Shown here: positions 10,935 through 25,380 of the stretch, piece after piece | Position numbering within the stretch: the stretch's first letter is position 1 | Layout of the letters: each line of letters starts with the position of its first letter | From: Adiantum capillus-veneris | Taxonomy: Eukaryota > Streptophyta > Polypodiopsida > Polypodiales > Pteridaceae | Length of the DNA: 64,000 nucleotides | Direction: 5' to 3' | Assembly (NCBI GenBank): GCA_014529385.2 | Contig: CM043944.1 | Coordinates: forward strand, 169,912,740 to 169,976,739 | Made by a program: the position numbers and the translations under genes | Notes under the pieces: generated by a model | What the model was told of the DNA's origin: nothing | The model's database searches: none | What the model saw: the letters and a program-made list of their open reading frames with translations, nothing else

Positions 10935-13242
10935 AGTTTTGTTTCTTGTGCCATTATATATGGATCTAGATAGTCTTTGATGGATTGGATGTATTGAAGT
11001 TTTATTAAGGATGAATTTTGAGCCATACATTTTTGGATTTGGCTATATTGATTGATGGTGTGGGTTGACTAGCTAAATTTGGTTTTTTATGAAAAGAGTT
11101 TATTTAACTAAAACAAGAGCTATTATACTAAAATTAAATAAAAATTTCAAGATTTTTTTTGGTATGAGATAAAGTTGTGGAATGGTAAGCTTATATTGGT
11201 TTTGATGAAATTGGAAATAATTAGCTCATTGGCTTGGAAGGAGTCAATGTTTCTCAAGAAAACCAGGAAAAACTTACTATTTTTAGCTTAAATTTTTTTA
11301 TCTTTGTATTTTTACAGATATAAAAAATTTGACATTTATTAACATAACCAAAAAAGAGAAACTAATGAGTAATTATAACAAAACCACTCATTTTCATGCC
11401 CATCAAGAGGGGCAATGACCTTTTGATGGAAACCACAAGGTATAAAGACCTTGTTTTCATAGAAAGAAGAAGACAGAGGTGAACTTAGTACCTTTGAGAA
11501 TGTCACTACCCCTTTGTGTCCCACTTTATTTTCGGAAGACTAATGTTATGACAAAAAACTTTTATTCTTTACCAAACTCTTGAAGTTTAACCTAATTAGG
11601 ACTATACTTAATCTAATAGTTTTGAGTCTTTGACTTGGATAACAAAAGATAGACTTTTCATGCCTATTATACATATCCAAGGCTGAAAAAATCAATTGTC
11701 TTATCTATATGGATGCATGTGAGAGTCCTATCCTTGCTTAAAGGTGTTTAGGCTAGTTGCAATCCGACCTTAAAGATGAATACCTAGTTCATCTATAGAC
11801 TCACTTCACGTCCTGATGTATATGATAATCAAAATGTATATGATTATTTGAATACAATTTTTTTTTTGTGAAAATGCTTTCGTGATGTTTAAAGCTATCT
11901 GTTTTTTGAGCATAGTGTTCTTTGGTATCTTAGTCTAGTTAAAACAACAACACACACACACACACACAACCTTACAAGATTTTTTGGTGGAACCTTTTAT
12001 CTTTTGCTTATTGGGACCTCCCATTTACTTAAATTAATTGACCAGGTTAAACTATGCTCTTGGTGACAATTGTTGGAAATGTGAATGCAAGATGCATGTA
12101 AAGATGAAGGAGAAGTTCAATAGCACATTTTTAGAATGTAGTATCATCATTTCCCATTTAATTCAAAATAACTAAGGCCGTGGGTGTTGAATCAAGGTCC
12201 ATGCTTATAAGCATATTTAGGAGGACCAAAAAAACACAACAAGAAACCTTAGTTCCTTCCAAGATGGATTTATCTAAAGAAAACCCAGTAAGAAAGTATT
12301 AAATAACTAAGGCCGTGGGTGTTGAATCAAGGTCCATGCTTATAAGCATATTCAGAAGGACCAATAAAACACAACAAGAAACCTTAGTTCCTTCCAAGAT
12401 GGATTTATCCAACGAAAACCAAGTTTTGATGCTAGTTGTGACCCCAAAATATCTAATAAACTTGTAGGCTATCTATAATGAATACCCAAAAGTATAGACA
12501 CAAGAAACCATTTTCTCAAGTCTATTTGGTATACATGATTCGTATATTTACCATTTACAAAGACACTTATGAAAGTCTAGAAACACTTAGAGCCAAGAAA
12601 AGGACAATCATCCCAATCAAAAGGTTCAATAAGAAGCCCAAAGCAGCCCCATCATCCATAGTATTCCAAAACAAGGGGTTAACATTGGGTTAAATACCAA
12701 TACCACAACCAATCTAGTGGGCACTATGGGTTTCAATCAAAACTAAGAGTCCAACATTAGGCCCCATATCAATGGCAAAAATCAGAAGGTTAAAAGAAAA
12801 ACTAAAAGCATCCCTATATTCCATAGTATGCCACAAGCAAGGGCTCATAACCAATCAAAGTAAAAAAACACGGTTACACAAAGCAAGCATCCCCAGATTT
12901 CTAAGAAATTTCAAATATTTTAACATTAAACAGGTACAATAACATACTATTTTTAGTTAGAAGGTATAGTAAAAAAGAGCGAGTAGTCTATATTTTAAAC
13001 ATACCAAAGTAAACTCAAGCATTGCCATACCCAAAACACACAAAAAAGTCAAAATTTCTATTTTAGTCAAAATCTTAACTGGAAAAAGTCGCAAGTTTTA
13101 AGAATGTATGTGCTTTCCCTATATGCTTTGGCACAACATGTATCCAAGTAAATATTTTAAATGCCAATTTCCATGACCATAACCAAGAAATCATCTCTTA
13201 GGACAAAGCCTTCATGTATATTCAAAAGATTTAGGTTATGAT
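10935..13242. other. AT-rich non-coding interval
   Basis: No gene recognised. It holds a (CA)n run near 11949-11968 and a tandem duplication (separate entry). It was contiguous with 18484 onward before the second copia element inserted. Confidence 0.6.
12171..12421. repeat. Tandem duplication, 135-bp period, two copies
   Basis: ACTAAGGCCGTGGGTGTTGA starts at 12171 and again at 12306. About 115 bp of each unit match with only a few differences, for example TTTAGGAGG against TTCAGAAGG. No coding content. Confidence 0.92.
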
Positions 13243-13247
13243 AGTAG

Positions 13248-13569
13248 TGTTGAGATGTCGAGCTCTACACCTTGAGCTGGCATCCACTACGGGTCTTGGC
13301 CGCTTACGGCATTTACTCACTGGCGCGTTAGGTGACCGACACGGAGGATCTCTGCCAGTGATTCTACAGATGGACTACACTTATAGTGCCAGCCTAGTAC
13401 GCTTCTAGCGAGTTCACACTTAGTGACCGCATGTACATATGTGCTACTTTTCAGCTTTAGCACTTAGTCATTTTGTACTCTCTTTTCTGTGAAGAAGAAG
13501 AAGAAGCTTTCCATCTCTGTGTGCTTTGTGCTTGTCTTGTGTAGCTCTCTTGCATCCTCATTCTTTACA
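13248..13569 (+). repeat. 5' LTR of copia C2
   Basis: A 322-bp LTR, same length as 18157-18478 and one base different. It contains a (GAA)n stretch near 13491-13508. Transcription is expected to start inside it, but I cannot place the start site. Confidence 0.95.
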
Positions 13570-13581
13570 TGGTATCAGAGC
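13570..13581 (+). other. Primer binding site of copia C2, initiator-Met type
   Basis: TGGTATCAGAGC begins at the base directly after the LTR terminal CA. Confidence 0.93.
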
Positions 13582-13855
13582 CTGGTGCAGGCAAGAGAGG
13601 CTAAGAGAGCAAGAGCATCACAATCCCTTCGTTCGCAATCCACGACCAGATCCCTTCGTTCGCAATCCACGACAAGTTTCTGAACAGGTCTCCAAAGTGC
13701 AGTATATAGAGATTTACTGTACAAGTACAGTGGTTGTGAAACGCTTGATTGTGGACACTCGTTGAGTGTAGAAAGCGTTACAGGAACCACGATAGCAGGT
13801 TCAGTAGATTTGCAGGTTTTTCCAGATTGCAGCTATTTTGTCTTAGTGCTTCAAG

Positions 13856-16800
13856 ATGTCTGACGGTTTCAGTCAGATTGTTACTGAGAAGCTTGAGAAA
13901 AATAACTACCCTGCATGGAAGTTCAGAATAACAAATTTCCTAAAAGGAAAAGTTTATTGGGACTATGTAGAAGGAGACAATGAAAAGGAACCAGAGATTC
14001 CCGAGGCAAATGCTACAGCAGAACAAAGGAAAGCTTTGAGGGACTGGCAACAAGGCCAGAGCAAAGTGATGTATTGGCTGTCTATGAGCATCACAGATGG
14101 CATGATGGGCTATCTACAGGATGCTGAAACCCCCGCCATTGCATGGAGAAACTTAGGCAGAGTGTTCGAGGTGAACACCAAGGCCAGGAAGCTTCAACTA
14201 AAGTCGGAGCTAAATCAGGTTAAGAGGAACAACCTCTCAATCAATGATTATGCCTTGAAGATCAAGAGTATCATTGAGGCTCTTGGATCTATTAAAGTCT
14301 CAGTGGAAGATGATGACATTGTCCGTGCATGCTTGGATGGTCTAGGAGATGAGTATGTACATTTTAGGTCTTCCATGAATACAAGAGACGACATCCCCGT
14401 GTTCCAAGATTTGATTTCTATGCTTATTCTTGAGGAGAAGAACCTTGACACGTCTTCTTCTCATGGCAGAAATAATTCTGAACAGGCCTTCTATTCTAAC
14501 TCCAGCAGAGGTAGAGGTAGAGGTCGTGGTCGAGGCCCAAGGGGTTGCAGGGGCCAATTTCTGGAAGGTCAATCAAATCAAAACAATACAGGTGGCAGGG
14601 GAAACCAGTCTCAAGGCAGGGGGAGTCAAAGAGGTCGTGGTGCAGGATCAAGCAGGCAGCAACATACTCGAGATAGCAGAGAATGTTGGACTTGTGGTGA
14701 AAGATGTCACATGTCACGTGACTGTCCAAAGGGAAAAGCAAGTGGAAAGAGAGAACATGGCAACTATGCATCTACTAGCAGAGATGCAGATGACAGCAAA
14801 AACGAGCGCATGTTCGTTATGCAGCATGTGATGAATACAATGACTGCAGAGAATTCCACCCAAGATGATGTTTGGTATGTGGATTCAGGTGCCTCTAATC
14901 ACATGACGTCTCGTGGAGAGTGGTTTAGAGATATGCACAAACCAGATGTGGCAGGCTATGTGTAGACAGGAGATGACACAGCTCACCCCATTGCTCATGT
15001 AGGGGACATACCTCTAAATACGAAGAGTGGGAAATCAAAGTACTTAGCAGATGTACTTCATGTCCCAAACATTACAAAGAATCTTGTTTCTGTTGGACAA
15101 ATGGTTGAGCAGGGTTTGCAGGTTCGCTTCAATCCAAATGGCTGTTATGTAGAAGATTTCCAGAATGGCTGTAAGCTGATCACAGAGGGCAAATGTGTGG
15201 GCAGAATGTTTACGCTGAATGTAGACATGCCTGAGGTAAAAGCTGCATTATTTGCACAGGGCACAGGTGTTGTGGCTGATGTTGACATTTGGCACAAACG
15301 CATTGGCCATGTCAATGAGCAGAGATTGCGCAGCATGCAATCAAAACAGATTGTAAAAGGTTTGCCCAAATTCAAGGTGGATGGTATGCATAAAGTGTGT
15401 GCAGCATGCCAGTTTGGAAAACAGTCAAAGGGCTCATTTCCACATGAGCGCAATGTATGTAAAAAGCCACTTGAGGTGGTGCACACAGATGTTTGGGGTC
15501 CAACCGATACTGCAAGTATACATGGTTGCAGGTATTATGTCTCTTTCATTGATGACCATACAAGGAAAGTATGGGTCTACTTCATGCGTAACAAAAGTGA
15601 AGTGTTTGGTCACTTTCAAGACTTCAAAGTCATGATTGAGAAGGAGACAGATATGCAAATCAAGACATTGAGGTCAGATGGAGGGGGAGAGTACTTCTCC
15701 AATGATTTTTCAGATTTTCTGCGAATGCATGGTATACGCAGGCAGTTTACATGCAGATATACTCCACAACAGAATGGGGTCGCTGAAAGGAAAAACAGGC
15801 ACATTGCAGAGGTTGCACGTGCAATGATGAATGAGAAGAACATGCCTCATCATTTCTGGGCTGAAGCTGTAAATACAGATGTGTACATTATGAACAGGAC
15901 ACCTACAGCTGCGGTGCATGATGTAACACCTGAGGAAAAGTTTACAAGTACAAAGCCTGATTTGGCACACTTGAAAGTGTTTGGCTGCATAGCTTATGTG
16001 CATGTACCAGATGAGTTGCGTAGGAAATTGGATCCTAAAGCATAGAAATGTATTCTTGTGGGATATTCCCTTGAACAAAAGGGGTACAGGTGCTACAATC
16101 CTACTACACGAGAATTACGAGTGAGCAGAGATGTAGTCTTTGATGAGATGAGCAGCTGGTACAGTAATGCACATGGCACTATTGGGGCTGATGTAAAAGA
16201 TGATGTGGTTGTACAAAATGTGAGGCCACAGTCACAGGTTTTGAGTGGACCACAAGAGTCCTCTTCTCGTGGCTCTGTTGAGAAACCATGGAATGGTAGA
16301 CTACGTACGCAGGTTACTCCACCAATAGGTACAGGGAATGTATCATGAAAAGGAAAGGAAAAGGTTGATGCATCATCAGGTTTTTCACATGTAGACATGG
16401 ATTCAGATGGTTCTGAACAAAGTCTTGATGAGGAATTTGGAATTCCGGCTGTCAGGACACCTGGTGTAAGGAAAGTACAAGAAGATGCTAGAGGGCAAAG
16501 GAGTGACCAAGGACCGCGCAGATCTAATAGAGTCAGAAATCCAATTTAGAAATTGACTTATGATGGGTATCTAGCGCATCACCAAGCCTACATGGCTAAG
16601 GTGATACAGGATGTGGAGCCCACATGTTTTGAGGATGCAGTTGGAAATGTGCATTGGGATGATGCAATGAATGAAGAGATGGCTGCATTGGAAGCAAATG
16701 ACACATGGGAGTTGGTGCCATTGCCAAGTGGCAAGAAAGCTATTGGCTGTAAATGGGTGTATAAAACCAAGCATAAGGATGATGGTAACATTGAGCGTCA

Positions 16801-18142
16801 CAAGGCAAGGCTGGTCGCAAAGGGTTATGCACAGACGTATGGCATAGACTATGAGGAGACCTTTGCTCCAGTGGCAAAGATGACGACTGTGAGAGCTGTC
16901 ATAGCAGTGGCTGCATCTAGAGGATGGATTATGCATCAAATGGATGTAAAGAATGCCTTCTTGAATGGTGAGTTGCAAGAGGAAGTGTATATGGATCAGC
17001 CACCTGGTTATGTCGATCCAGGTTACCCAGATTATGTATGCAGACTTCTCAAAGCTTTGTATGGTTTGAAGCAGGGCTCTAGAGCATGGTATGACAGGAT
17101 TGCCAAGTATCTTGTCAGTATTGGTTTTAGGAGAGCTCATGCTGATCATTCACTCTATGTACGTGAGAGTGATGTGGGGATTGTGGTCATTACCATATAT
17201 GTAGATGACCTTATTATTGTTGGTGACAATGCTATGGAGATTGACCATGTGAAGGGTCTTCTCAAACAGGAGTTTGAAATGAAAGATTTGGGCGAGTTGC
17301 GCTACTTTCTTGGCATTGAGGTGATCAGGACTCCAGAGGGTGTATGGCTGTCACAGAGACAATATGCTTTGGACATGTTGTCAAAGTATGGTATGGCTGA
17401 TTGTAAGCCGATTTCCATTCCCTTGGATGTGAATGCAAAGCTGAGTGCAGAGAAGGGTGATGTTGTTGAGGATGTCAATATGTACAGGAAGATGGTGGGT
17501 AGTCTAATCTACTTGACTATCACGAGGCCAGACTTGAGCTACACTGTAGGCTTGGAGAGTCAGTTCATGCAGCTTCCGAGGAAGCCACATTTGGATGGAG
17601 TACGACGCACACTTCGGTATGTGCAAGGGACTCTTGACTACGCATTGTTCTATGCAGCAGATGCACCATTAGCATTGTATGGGTATACAGATGCAGATTG
17701 GGCAGGTAGCATTGTTGATAGGAGATCTACGAGTGGCTTCATGTTCTCTTTTGGGAGTGCTGCTGTTACTTGGAGCAGCAAAAAGCAGCCTACGGTTGCT
17801 TTATCGAGCACAGAGGCCGAGTACAGAGGTGGAGCAGTTGCGGCGTGCGAGGTAGCTTGGCTACGCACATTACTTGAGGACTTGGGAGTGCAGGTGGACC
17901 AGCAGATTTTCATCCATTGTGACAACCTCAGCAGCATGTAGTTGGCTAGGAACCCAGTGTTCCATGCCAGGACCAAACACATAGAGGTCCATTACCACTA
18001 CGTTCGAGAGCGAGTGTTGGCGGGCGACATCGACTTGGTCTACGTCAGCACAGAGGAGCAGATAGCGGATATCTTTACCAAGGCCCTCGGAGCTGAGAAG
18101 CTTCGACGTTTCCGGACTATGCTTGGACTTTGCGACATGTAG
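13856..18142 (+). pseudogene. Copia C2 gag-pol, one frame of 1429 codons with five internal nonsense codons
   Basis: ATG 13856 starts MSDGFSQIVTEKLEKNNYPA. The same frame runs to TAG 18140-18142. Internal stops: TAG 14963, TAG 16043, TGA 16346, TAG 16547 and TAG 17939. There is no frameshift, and the length nearly equals intact C1. Domains: gag; CCHC knuckle CWTCGERCHMSRDC (14684-14725); protease VDSGASNH (about 14880); integrase zinc region and DDE core with HTDVWGP (15480), FIDDHTRK (15545) and NGVAERKNR (15774); RT with AFLNGE (16950) and YVDD (17200); RNase H with DADWAGS (17690); IADIFTKAL near the end. The last internal stop falls in a position usually Gln in copia RNase H (SSM-stop-LARNPVFHARTKH), consistent with CAG to TAG. 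Only a gag-protease piece of 369 residues is translatable without readthrough. Confidence 0.95.
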
Positions 18143-18156
18143 AGCTCGAGGGGGAG

Positions 18157-18478
18157 TGTTGAGATGTCGAGCTCTACACCTTGAGCTGGCATCCACTACG
18201 GGTCTTGGCCGCTTACGGCATTTACTCACTGGCGCGTTAGGTGACCGACACGGAGGATCTCTGCCAGTGATTCTACAGCTGGACTACACTTATAGTGCCA
18301 GCCTAGTACGCTTCTAGCGAGTTCACACTTAGTGACCGCATGTACATATGTGCTACTTTTCAGCTTTAGCACTTAGTCATTTTGTACTCTCTTTTCTGTG
18401 AAGAAGAAGAAGAAGCTTTCCATCTCTGTGTGCTTTGTGCTTGTCTTGTGTAGCTCTCTTGCATCCTCATTCTTTACA
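18157..18478 (+). repeat. 3' LTR of copia C2
   Basis: 322 bp, one base different from the 5' LTR, preceded by CTCGAGGGGGAG (polypurine tract, about 18145-18156) and followed by the duplication AGTAG. Confidence 0.95.
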
Positions 18479-18483
18479 AGTAG

Positions 18484-20726
18484 TACAAATGATGTGGTCA
18501 TGCTAGGAACTTTCATGGAGAGGAAGAGGAGACTTTGGCGTAAAGCCTCTGTCATGTATATAAGAAACCTGAAAATTAACCTAAGAGAAAATGGGAATTC
18601 TAAGTATGAACAAGTTATTAAGCAAATTCCCTAGCATCTATTGTCCTAAAAATGGATATATCCAAGAACTTGGCATATGTACAAGACACTTTGTAAAATT
18701 AGAAATTGCAAAAAAAAAAATCGAACCAAACCCATTTCACCATAGTATGTCCAAACAAAGTGCTCAAACCTAGAATAGTGGTAAGAAATCAAGGGTTTAG
18801 CAATAGGTCAAAGACTAGCAGTAATGCAAAAAGGCATACTACGAATTAAAATGTAAGCAACCATATCTTCACAATATGCAATGACTAACGAGTTTGATCA
18901 AGCTCAAAATCTATATAGAGAAAGTAACATCAAGCCTTACCAAACATAGTGGGCCAAAGCAAGCCCAAGGACAATATGATGGATCAAACCTTTATTGCCA
19001 TTTTTCAATTCATAAGATCATCATAACCAAGTGTAGAATGATAAATGTCTAGTCAGTCCAAAATTATCAAAAAGCAAAGACACCTAACATTATCAAATTT
19101 AACCACCTCCATTTGCAACAACATGAGCATAACCAAGGATTTGGGTCAAAAACCTTAAGCACACTTAAATCAAGAAACCCAATCCAATCCAAAACTATTT
19201 TGTAGAAAAATTAGTAAGATAGGATCAGAAGACAAGTTCCAGATTTAGATAAGGAATCCTAAAGTTTTAAATTCTTAAATCATCCCCAAGCAACATAAAA
19301 TGTTGCATAGCCATTCATAGTTCATCCCGGTTGAGAAAACTAACTTTCTTCAAGAGGTTTCCAAATAAATGCTTCTCTCCCTCAAGTGCACGTGAATCAA
19401 CAAAACCACCAAAGGCACACTCGCAGGTCATAGGTGCATGTGCACAAATGTTAACATTGGCAATAAGGAAAGTAAACAAGGCTAAATGAGTTCAATAGAC
19501 CCTCATCTTAAATAGGGTTTGAAGGCAGTAGATTGGGTATGCTCCTCCTCTCTATGCTAGGTCCAGTACGTCAATCAATTGCAGCAAGTACCCTCCAATC
19601 CCAAAAATCCTCTAGTAGACCTACTCACCCATGGTCCCAGGTACATCATACTGAGAAAGAGAACATTAATTCAAATTATTTAGAATCAAAGGGTAAGTGT
19701 TCCCTGTATATGAGGCAGTAGTGCATGGCAAACACGGGAGCTGCACTTCAACCATTGTGAAGAGTGATATCACCACATGCAAATGGCCAAGAGAGGAGAG
19801 CTCCATAGAGGATGACCAACACATAGTTTAGAGTGGTAGGTATTGAACTAAGGAGATCTTCTAGCTAGGATAACAAAGAAAGAATCATGTTGTATCTAGA
19901 CCATAATCAAGCATAATCAATTTAACATAAGATATAATTCAAATGATATACTCCTATTAACTAGGAGAAAGCTACATTGCCACAAGTAAAGTAGAACTGA
20001 TATATTAATGTGTAATATTGGATACAAAAATGGAATAGTGGTTTTTATATAAGGGCTCCCACTAGTGGATGGTCACACCCTATATCAAGGAAACAACTAG
20101 AGGTAATCTAGTGTGCTTCTCCAATGGGAAAGAAGAGGTGAAAGCATCCAGTTGAAACTTAAGAGTAGGTAGAATGATTTAAGGTAGAAGGGATGCAGAT
20201 TATGTATGACCTATGCTAGAAGGGAAAAGCCTATAAGTAAAGGAGAAAATATCTTGGCTTATTTATCCTTAGGTGTGTGTCCACACCTAAATACTAAGTA
20301 GGCTTTAGGGTTTTTAGCCAGAGAGTATGTGAGTGTGTTTAATCAATCCCCCCTTCACTATCACACTTGAGGAGCTATACAAGGCTTACTATTGGAAAGG
20401 ATACAACATCCAAGGTTATCCATGGATACATCTTTGAATAATTATTAGTTCCAGTGAATACATGTACCATTATGAGAAACATGGACTCAATTTTGGGCCC
20501 TATAAGAAACGCCAACTCAGCATAGAGAGAGGTAATTGTGAAAAATGCGAAAGTTTTTTTTTGGAATTCTATTTCTCATAGTACATACGTAAAATTTTGC
20601 TCAATCACGTAAATGCATGCTCGTACAAAATGCTTTTCGAGAGCCCAACTTAAGTGTACACAAAAATCCATGTCTGTGAATCTTAAAGAGTGATGTGATG
20701 TGCAATGAGAGAAAACACATAAGAGC
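18484..20726. other. AT-rich non-coding interval
   Basis: No gene recognised. A motif like CCATAGTATGTCCAAACAAA near 18738 resembles CCATAGTATTCCAAAACAAG near 12655 and a third near 12820, so the interrupted flank may hold an old diverged tandem repeat. Confidence 0.5.
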
Positions 20727-22812
20727 AATTCGTCTGGGAATTTTGGTGATAAGGGAAAAAAGAAGATGCGTTGCCATTATTGTAAAGCTAATGATCACTT
20801 GATCAAGCAGCGTCCTAAGTTGAAGGCCAAAGAGGCTAAGGAAGAGGATGGTTCCACTACTGATGTTGGTTCCACTACAAATGCAGCTATTGTTGAGTCT
20901 TCTATGAAAGGAGACTGTGATGCTGATGTTGATGCAGAATGGGCTTTTAGTGCAGAGTGTACTTATAATCCTATTGTCCATGATGCATGCATGTCACCTG
21001 CTGTAGATTCACATGTGTGGTATTTTGACAGTAGTGCTACAAATCACATTACCTCATATCGTGATTTGTTCTCCTCTCTTGAGTCTGTCCCTCATGGGAA
21101 TTCGGTTACTTGTGCCAACAATACCTCTTATCCGATTCAGGGTGTTGGAAATATTGTGCTTACTGCTATAAATGGCAGTTCTTTCACACTTGTTGATGCA
21201 TTGTATGTACTTGGGATCAAGAAGAAGCTTTTGTCTGTATCTACACTTGCTAGACTTGGACTTGTAGTCAAATTTATGGATGACATATGTATCGTACATG
21301 ATCTCAATTTTGGTGATAAAATTGTTGCATCTGGCATTTTATGTCGTGGGCTGTATATGCTCACTTTTCTGACAAGTGTGGGAAAAATTTTGCAAATGTA
21401 GTTGTGGACTCAAAGGCTAATTCAGATGCAAAACTTTGGCATGCACGTTTTGGACATCTGAATTTTGCCAGTTTGCTGCGTTTGCAAAAATCTGATATGG
21501 TTGCTTCTTACCGCCTCTCGAAGCACCTGTCAAACATGTTTGTGAAGGTTGTATTTTGGGTAAGATGCAGCGTTCTAAGTTTCCAAAGGATGGTTTAGTT
21601 AGCACATGCAGGTTGGAGCTTGTGCATAGTGATGTTTGTGGGCCCATGCAAACTCCGCCGTCCTTGGGAAATTACCTGTACTTCATGATTTTTATTGATG
21701 ATTACTCCAAGCACGCATGGGTATATCCGTTTAAAACTAATTCTGAAGTGTTTTTGTGTTTCAAGCAATTTTTGTCTCTGGCTGAAAATGTCTCGAAATG
21801 TACTATGGGCACCCTCCGTTCTGATCAAGGGGGGGAGTATATGTCTCATGAATTTAATGCATTTCTGGCTAGTCGTAGGATAAAACACCAATGTACAGTG
21901 CCTTATACGCCTCAGCAAAATGGTGTTACTGACAAGAAAAACAGACCACTTACAAAAATGGCACGATGTATGGTTAAAAGTCAAGCTTTGCCGCAGTTGT
22001 TTTGGCTTGAGGTCATCATGCGTGCCACTTATATACTAAACAGGTGTCCTATGAAAGCTTTGTAGTCTATGACTCCATATGAAGCATGGCATGATATAAA
22101 GCCTTCTATTGAGTGCATGCATGTTTTTGGATTATGCTTTGGTGCCACGAAATTCAGTGCAACAAATTGGATGATAAGGTTGTCAAATGTATTGTTGTTG
22201 GTTATAGTCATCCGCAAACAAAGGGTATCTTGGTCTCACGAGATGTTGTGTTTGTGGAAGATTCCGTTCAGCCTTTGTTGTCATGTACTAGAGACAATAA
22301 CGTAAGCTCACAGGACATTTATGACACTGTGTTGCCTCTTTCAATGGTGAAAGTTTGAATGTGGATTCCAATGAGGCAAATGTACAGCCTATGGGGATTT
22401 CTAAAAATGTTATAGATCAGCCTATTATTGATGCATATGTACATGATGTACTTGATGAGGAAAGGGCTGAGAATGAGCAGGGTAGAGGTATGCCAAAATG
22501 GCTGGAGCATACTTTACGTGACGATAAATTGAATGCACCCTTACTCATTCAAGTTCTCACCATGCATCTTATGCATTAGATTGTTATGCTTTGGCCGTTT
22601 CTAGCTTACATGATGTTGAGGAACCTCTGTCTTTTGATGAAGCACAAAATTCAAAAAATTGGATGGTTGCCATGTTATCAGAATATGACACGTGGACTTT
22701 ATGTGATTTGCCTCCTGGAAAAAAGGCCATTGATACAAAGTGGGTTTACAAGTTGAAACACAAGCCGGATGGTGGGATTGATCGCTATACGGCCCGACTT
22801 CTTACAAAGGCA
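20727..22812 (+). pseudogene. Truncated, frameshifted copia C1 gag-pol relic
   Basis: A plus-strand copy of the C1 polyprotein, close to the intact copy. It begins just before the CCHC knuckle (KKKMRCHYCKANDHLIK, last Cys changed to Arg) and ends within the N-terminal part of RT at DGGIDRYTARLLTKA. It keeps protease FDSSATNH (DSG changed to DSS), the integrase HHCC region and FIDDYSKHAW. Frameshifts fall near 21365, 21520 and 22130. A TAG at 22063-22065 replaces the CAG of the intact sibling (KALQS), and GCATTAGAT near 22573 replaces GCATCAGAT. Both LTRs in sense orientation, the gag N-terminus and most of RT and RNase H are missing. Confidence 0.92.
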
Positions 22813-22814
22813 AT

Positions 22815-22909
22815 TGCTGGAATTAGGGTTGCAAGGAAACAACAGCTTGGAGAAGACAAAGGAAGCTCAAGCCACACAATAGAGAGTGTGTTACTTAGTG
22901 TGCAATGGC
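22815..22909 (-). repeat. Inverted C1 LTR fragment joined to the relic
   Basis: About 95 bp matching the plus-strand start of the C1 LTR (TGCTGGAATTAGGGTTGCAA against TGTTGGAATTAGGGTTGCAG). It is therefore antisense to the adjacent C1 coding relic. The join is within about two bases of the coding break at 22812. Confidence 0.85.
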
Positions 22910-24052
<1,143 letters not shown>

Positions 24053-24059
24053 TAAGTAG

Positions 24060-25380
24060 AGCAGGTCTACACTCTTGAGGGGGAATTTGAGTCGGTTCAC
24101 TCCTATTGGGATGAAACAAGGTTGCCCACTCTCCCCTACTCTTTTTGGTATTTATGTGGATGAGGTTTCAAATTTCACAGAGAGGGAGGGTGATAGAGGA
24201 GCATAGTTGGCAGGGTCATGGATTCCATTGTTGCAATATGCTGATGGTATTGTGTTGGTTTTCAAAGCCCCAGAACTTGGATGCTCTGCACATTTTCTCT
24301 CAGGATAGTGGCTTGTCTATGAACCTTGGCAAGACTAAGATCATGGTGTATAACACCATACTATAGTGGTCTTGGAGATGAGCACCCACCTCTACCTATG
24401 GTCAGGAGACAGTGGATTATATAGATGCAATTACTTATATTAGGCTGGTATCTAGTGGCCTACTGTTTTTCTTTCAGGAGAGAAGTAAATACTAGGCTGA
24501 CTAGAGCATATGTAGCTTTTGGGAGACTAGAAAGGATGATTTTGCATGTTCTATTCCAAGAACCTTGAGTGAAGAATTGGCCTTTTGATACTTTGGTGGC
24601 TCTATCTATGCTTTATGGCATACAAATATGGTGCACTTTTATATCCCATAGCACTGAGGGATGGAGATATATGGAAAGTCTATTGGTTTCTATGATATCT
24701 CGGATGATCAATGCCAAAGCTTCAGTACCACATGAAATTATTTGGTTAGAGCTAGTTGCCCCCCCTATTGGTGGTAGGGGCACTTACTAGATCAGTCTCC
24801 TTTATGCATAGTATATAGGACCTCCCTAGAGACAGATATGTCTAACTAGCCCTAGAGTCCTCCCGTTATCTTTCAACATAGGGAAATGCATCTTGCTTGT
24901 ATGCACAAATCACATCCTAGTTTCAATTACATGGTTTTAGTATGGAGATGATTTCCCCCTTCCAGTACTTATCGGATAGAGATCACTAGACTCATTAGAT
25001 AAGACTTGTTTCAATTAGACATTGGACTGACATGGATACAGTCGAGACATGAGTTTGTCATGAAGATGGATTTCTACAGAGAGCATCTTCTCTAGCTTAT
25101 AGGGGATGGGTTTGTGACCATATCTAACTATGTGGACACTCATTTATCTCATGGGATATGATGTGCTATTGGTTAGATACACACATCTTCACACCTGCTC
25201 AAGATTGAAATAAGTAGATCTAGAGTACCAATGGAGGGTAGGACATGTGAGCTATGTAGCTATATTATATATGCCTTTTTCCAATGTACTACTAGCTATG
25301 AGGCCATTTTCATTGTCTTTTCAGAAAGGATTTTGGACCATTGTCTAGAGCTACGAGTGTCAACTGGCTACCAAGCCTCA
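24060..25380 (+). pseudogene. Non-LTR retrotransposon (LINE) reverse transcriptase relic, 5'-truncated
   Basis: Reading several frames in turn gives the LINE RT core. IGMKQGCPLSPTLFGIYVDE (about 24088-24165) is RT motif B-like. LLQYADGIVLVFKAPE (about 24230) is the catalytic YADD motif with its second Asp changed to Gly. SGLSMNLGKTKIMVYNT (about 24310) is the following conserved Lys-rich block. A thumb-like region with LYGIQIW (about 24610) and HEIIWLELVAPPIGG (about 24735) follows, then a Cys-containing RTCELC segment near 25245 resembling the usual LINE C-terminal zinc-like region. Frameshifts near 24270 and 24540 and several stops mark it as dead. Endonuclease and 5' sequence are absent, as expected for 5'-truncated LINE insertions. 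I see no poly(A) tail. Confidence 0.8.

Larger units (their letters stand above)
13248..18478 (+). mobile_element. Complete Ty1/copia LTR retrotransposon (family C2) with nonsense-riddled gag-pol
   Basis: A 5231-bp element. The 322-bp LTRs (TGTTGAG...TTTACA) differ at one visible base (ACAGA in the left copy, ACAGC in the right). A target-site duplication AGTAG lies at 13243-13247 and 18479-18483. The primer binding site abuts the left LTR and a GAGGGGGAG purine tract abuts the right one. The coding frame runs gag, protease, integrase, RT, RNase H. Structure and LTR identity indicate recent insertion, yet five in-frame stops interrupt the frame. It shares no close sequence similarity with C1 beyond the conserved domains. 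Confidence 0.96.

Noticed and set aside
13856-18142. Stop-codon reassignment or programmed readthrough explaining the TAG/TGA codons
   Set aside because: The intact C1 polyprotein ends in TGA and C2 itself ends in TAG at the normal C-terminus; five spaced stops are not a known readthrough design. Decay is simpler.
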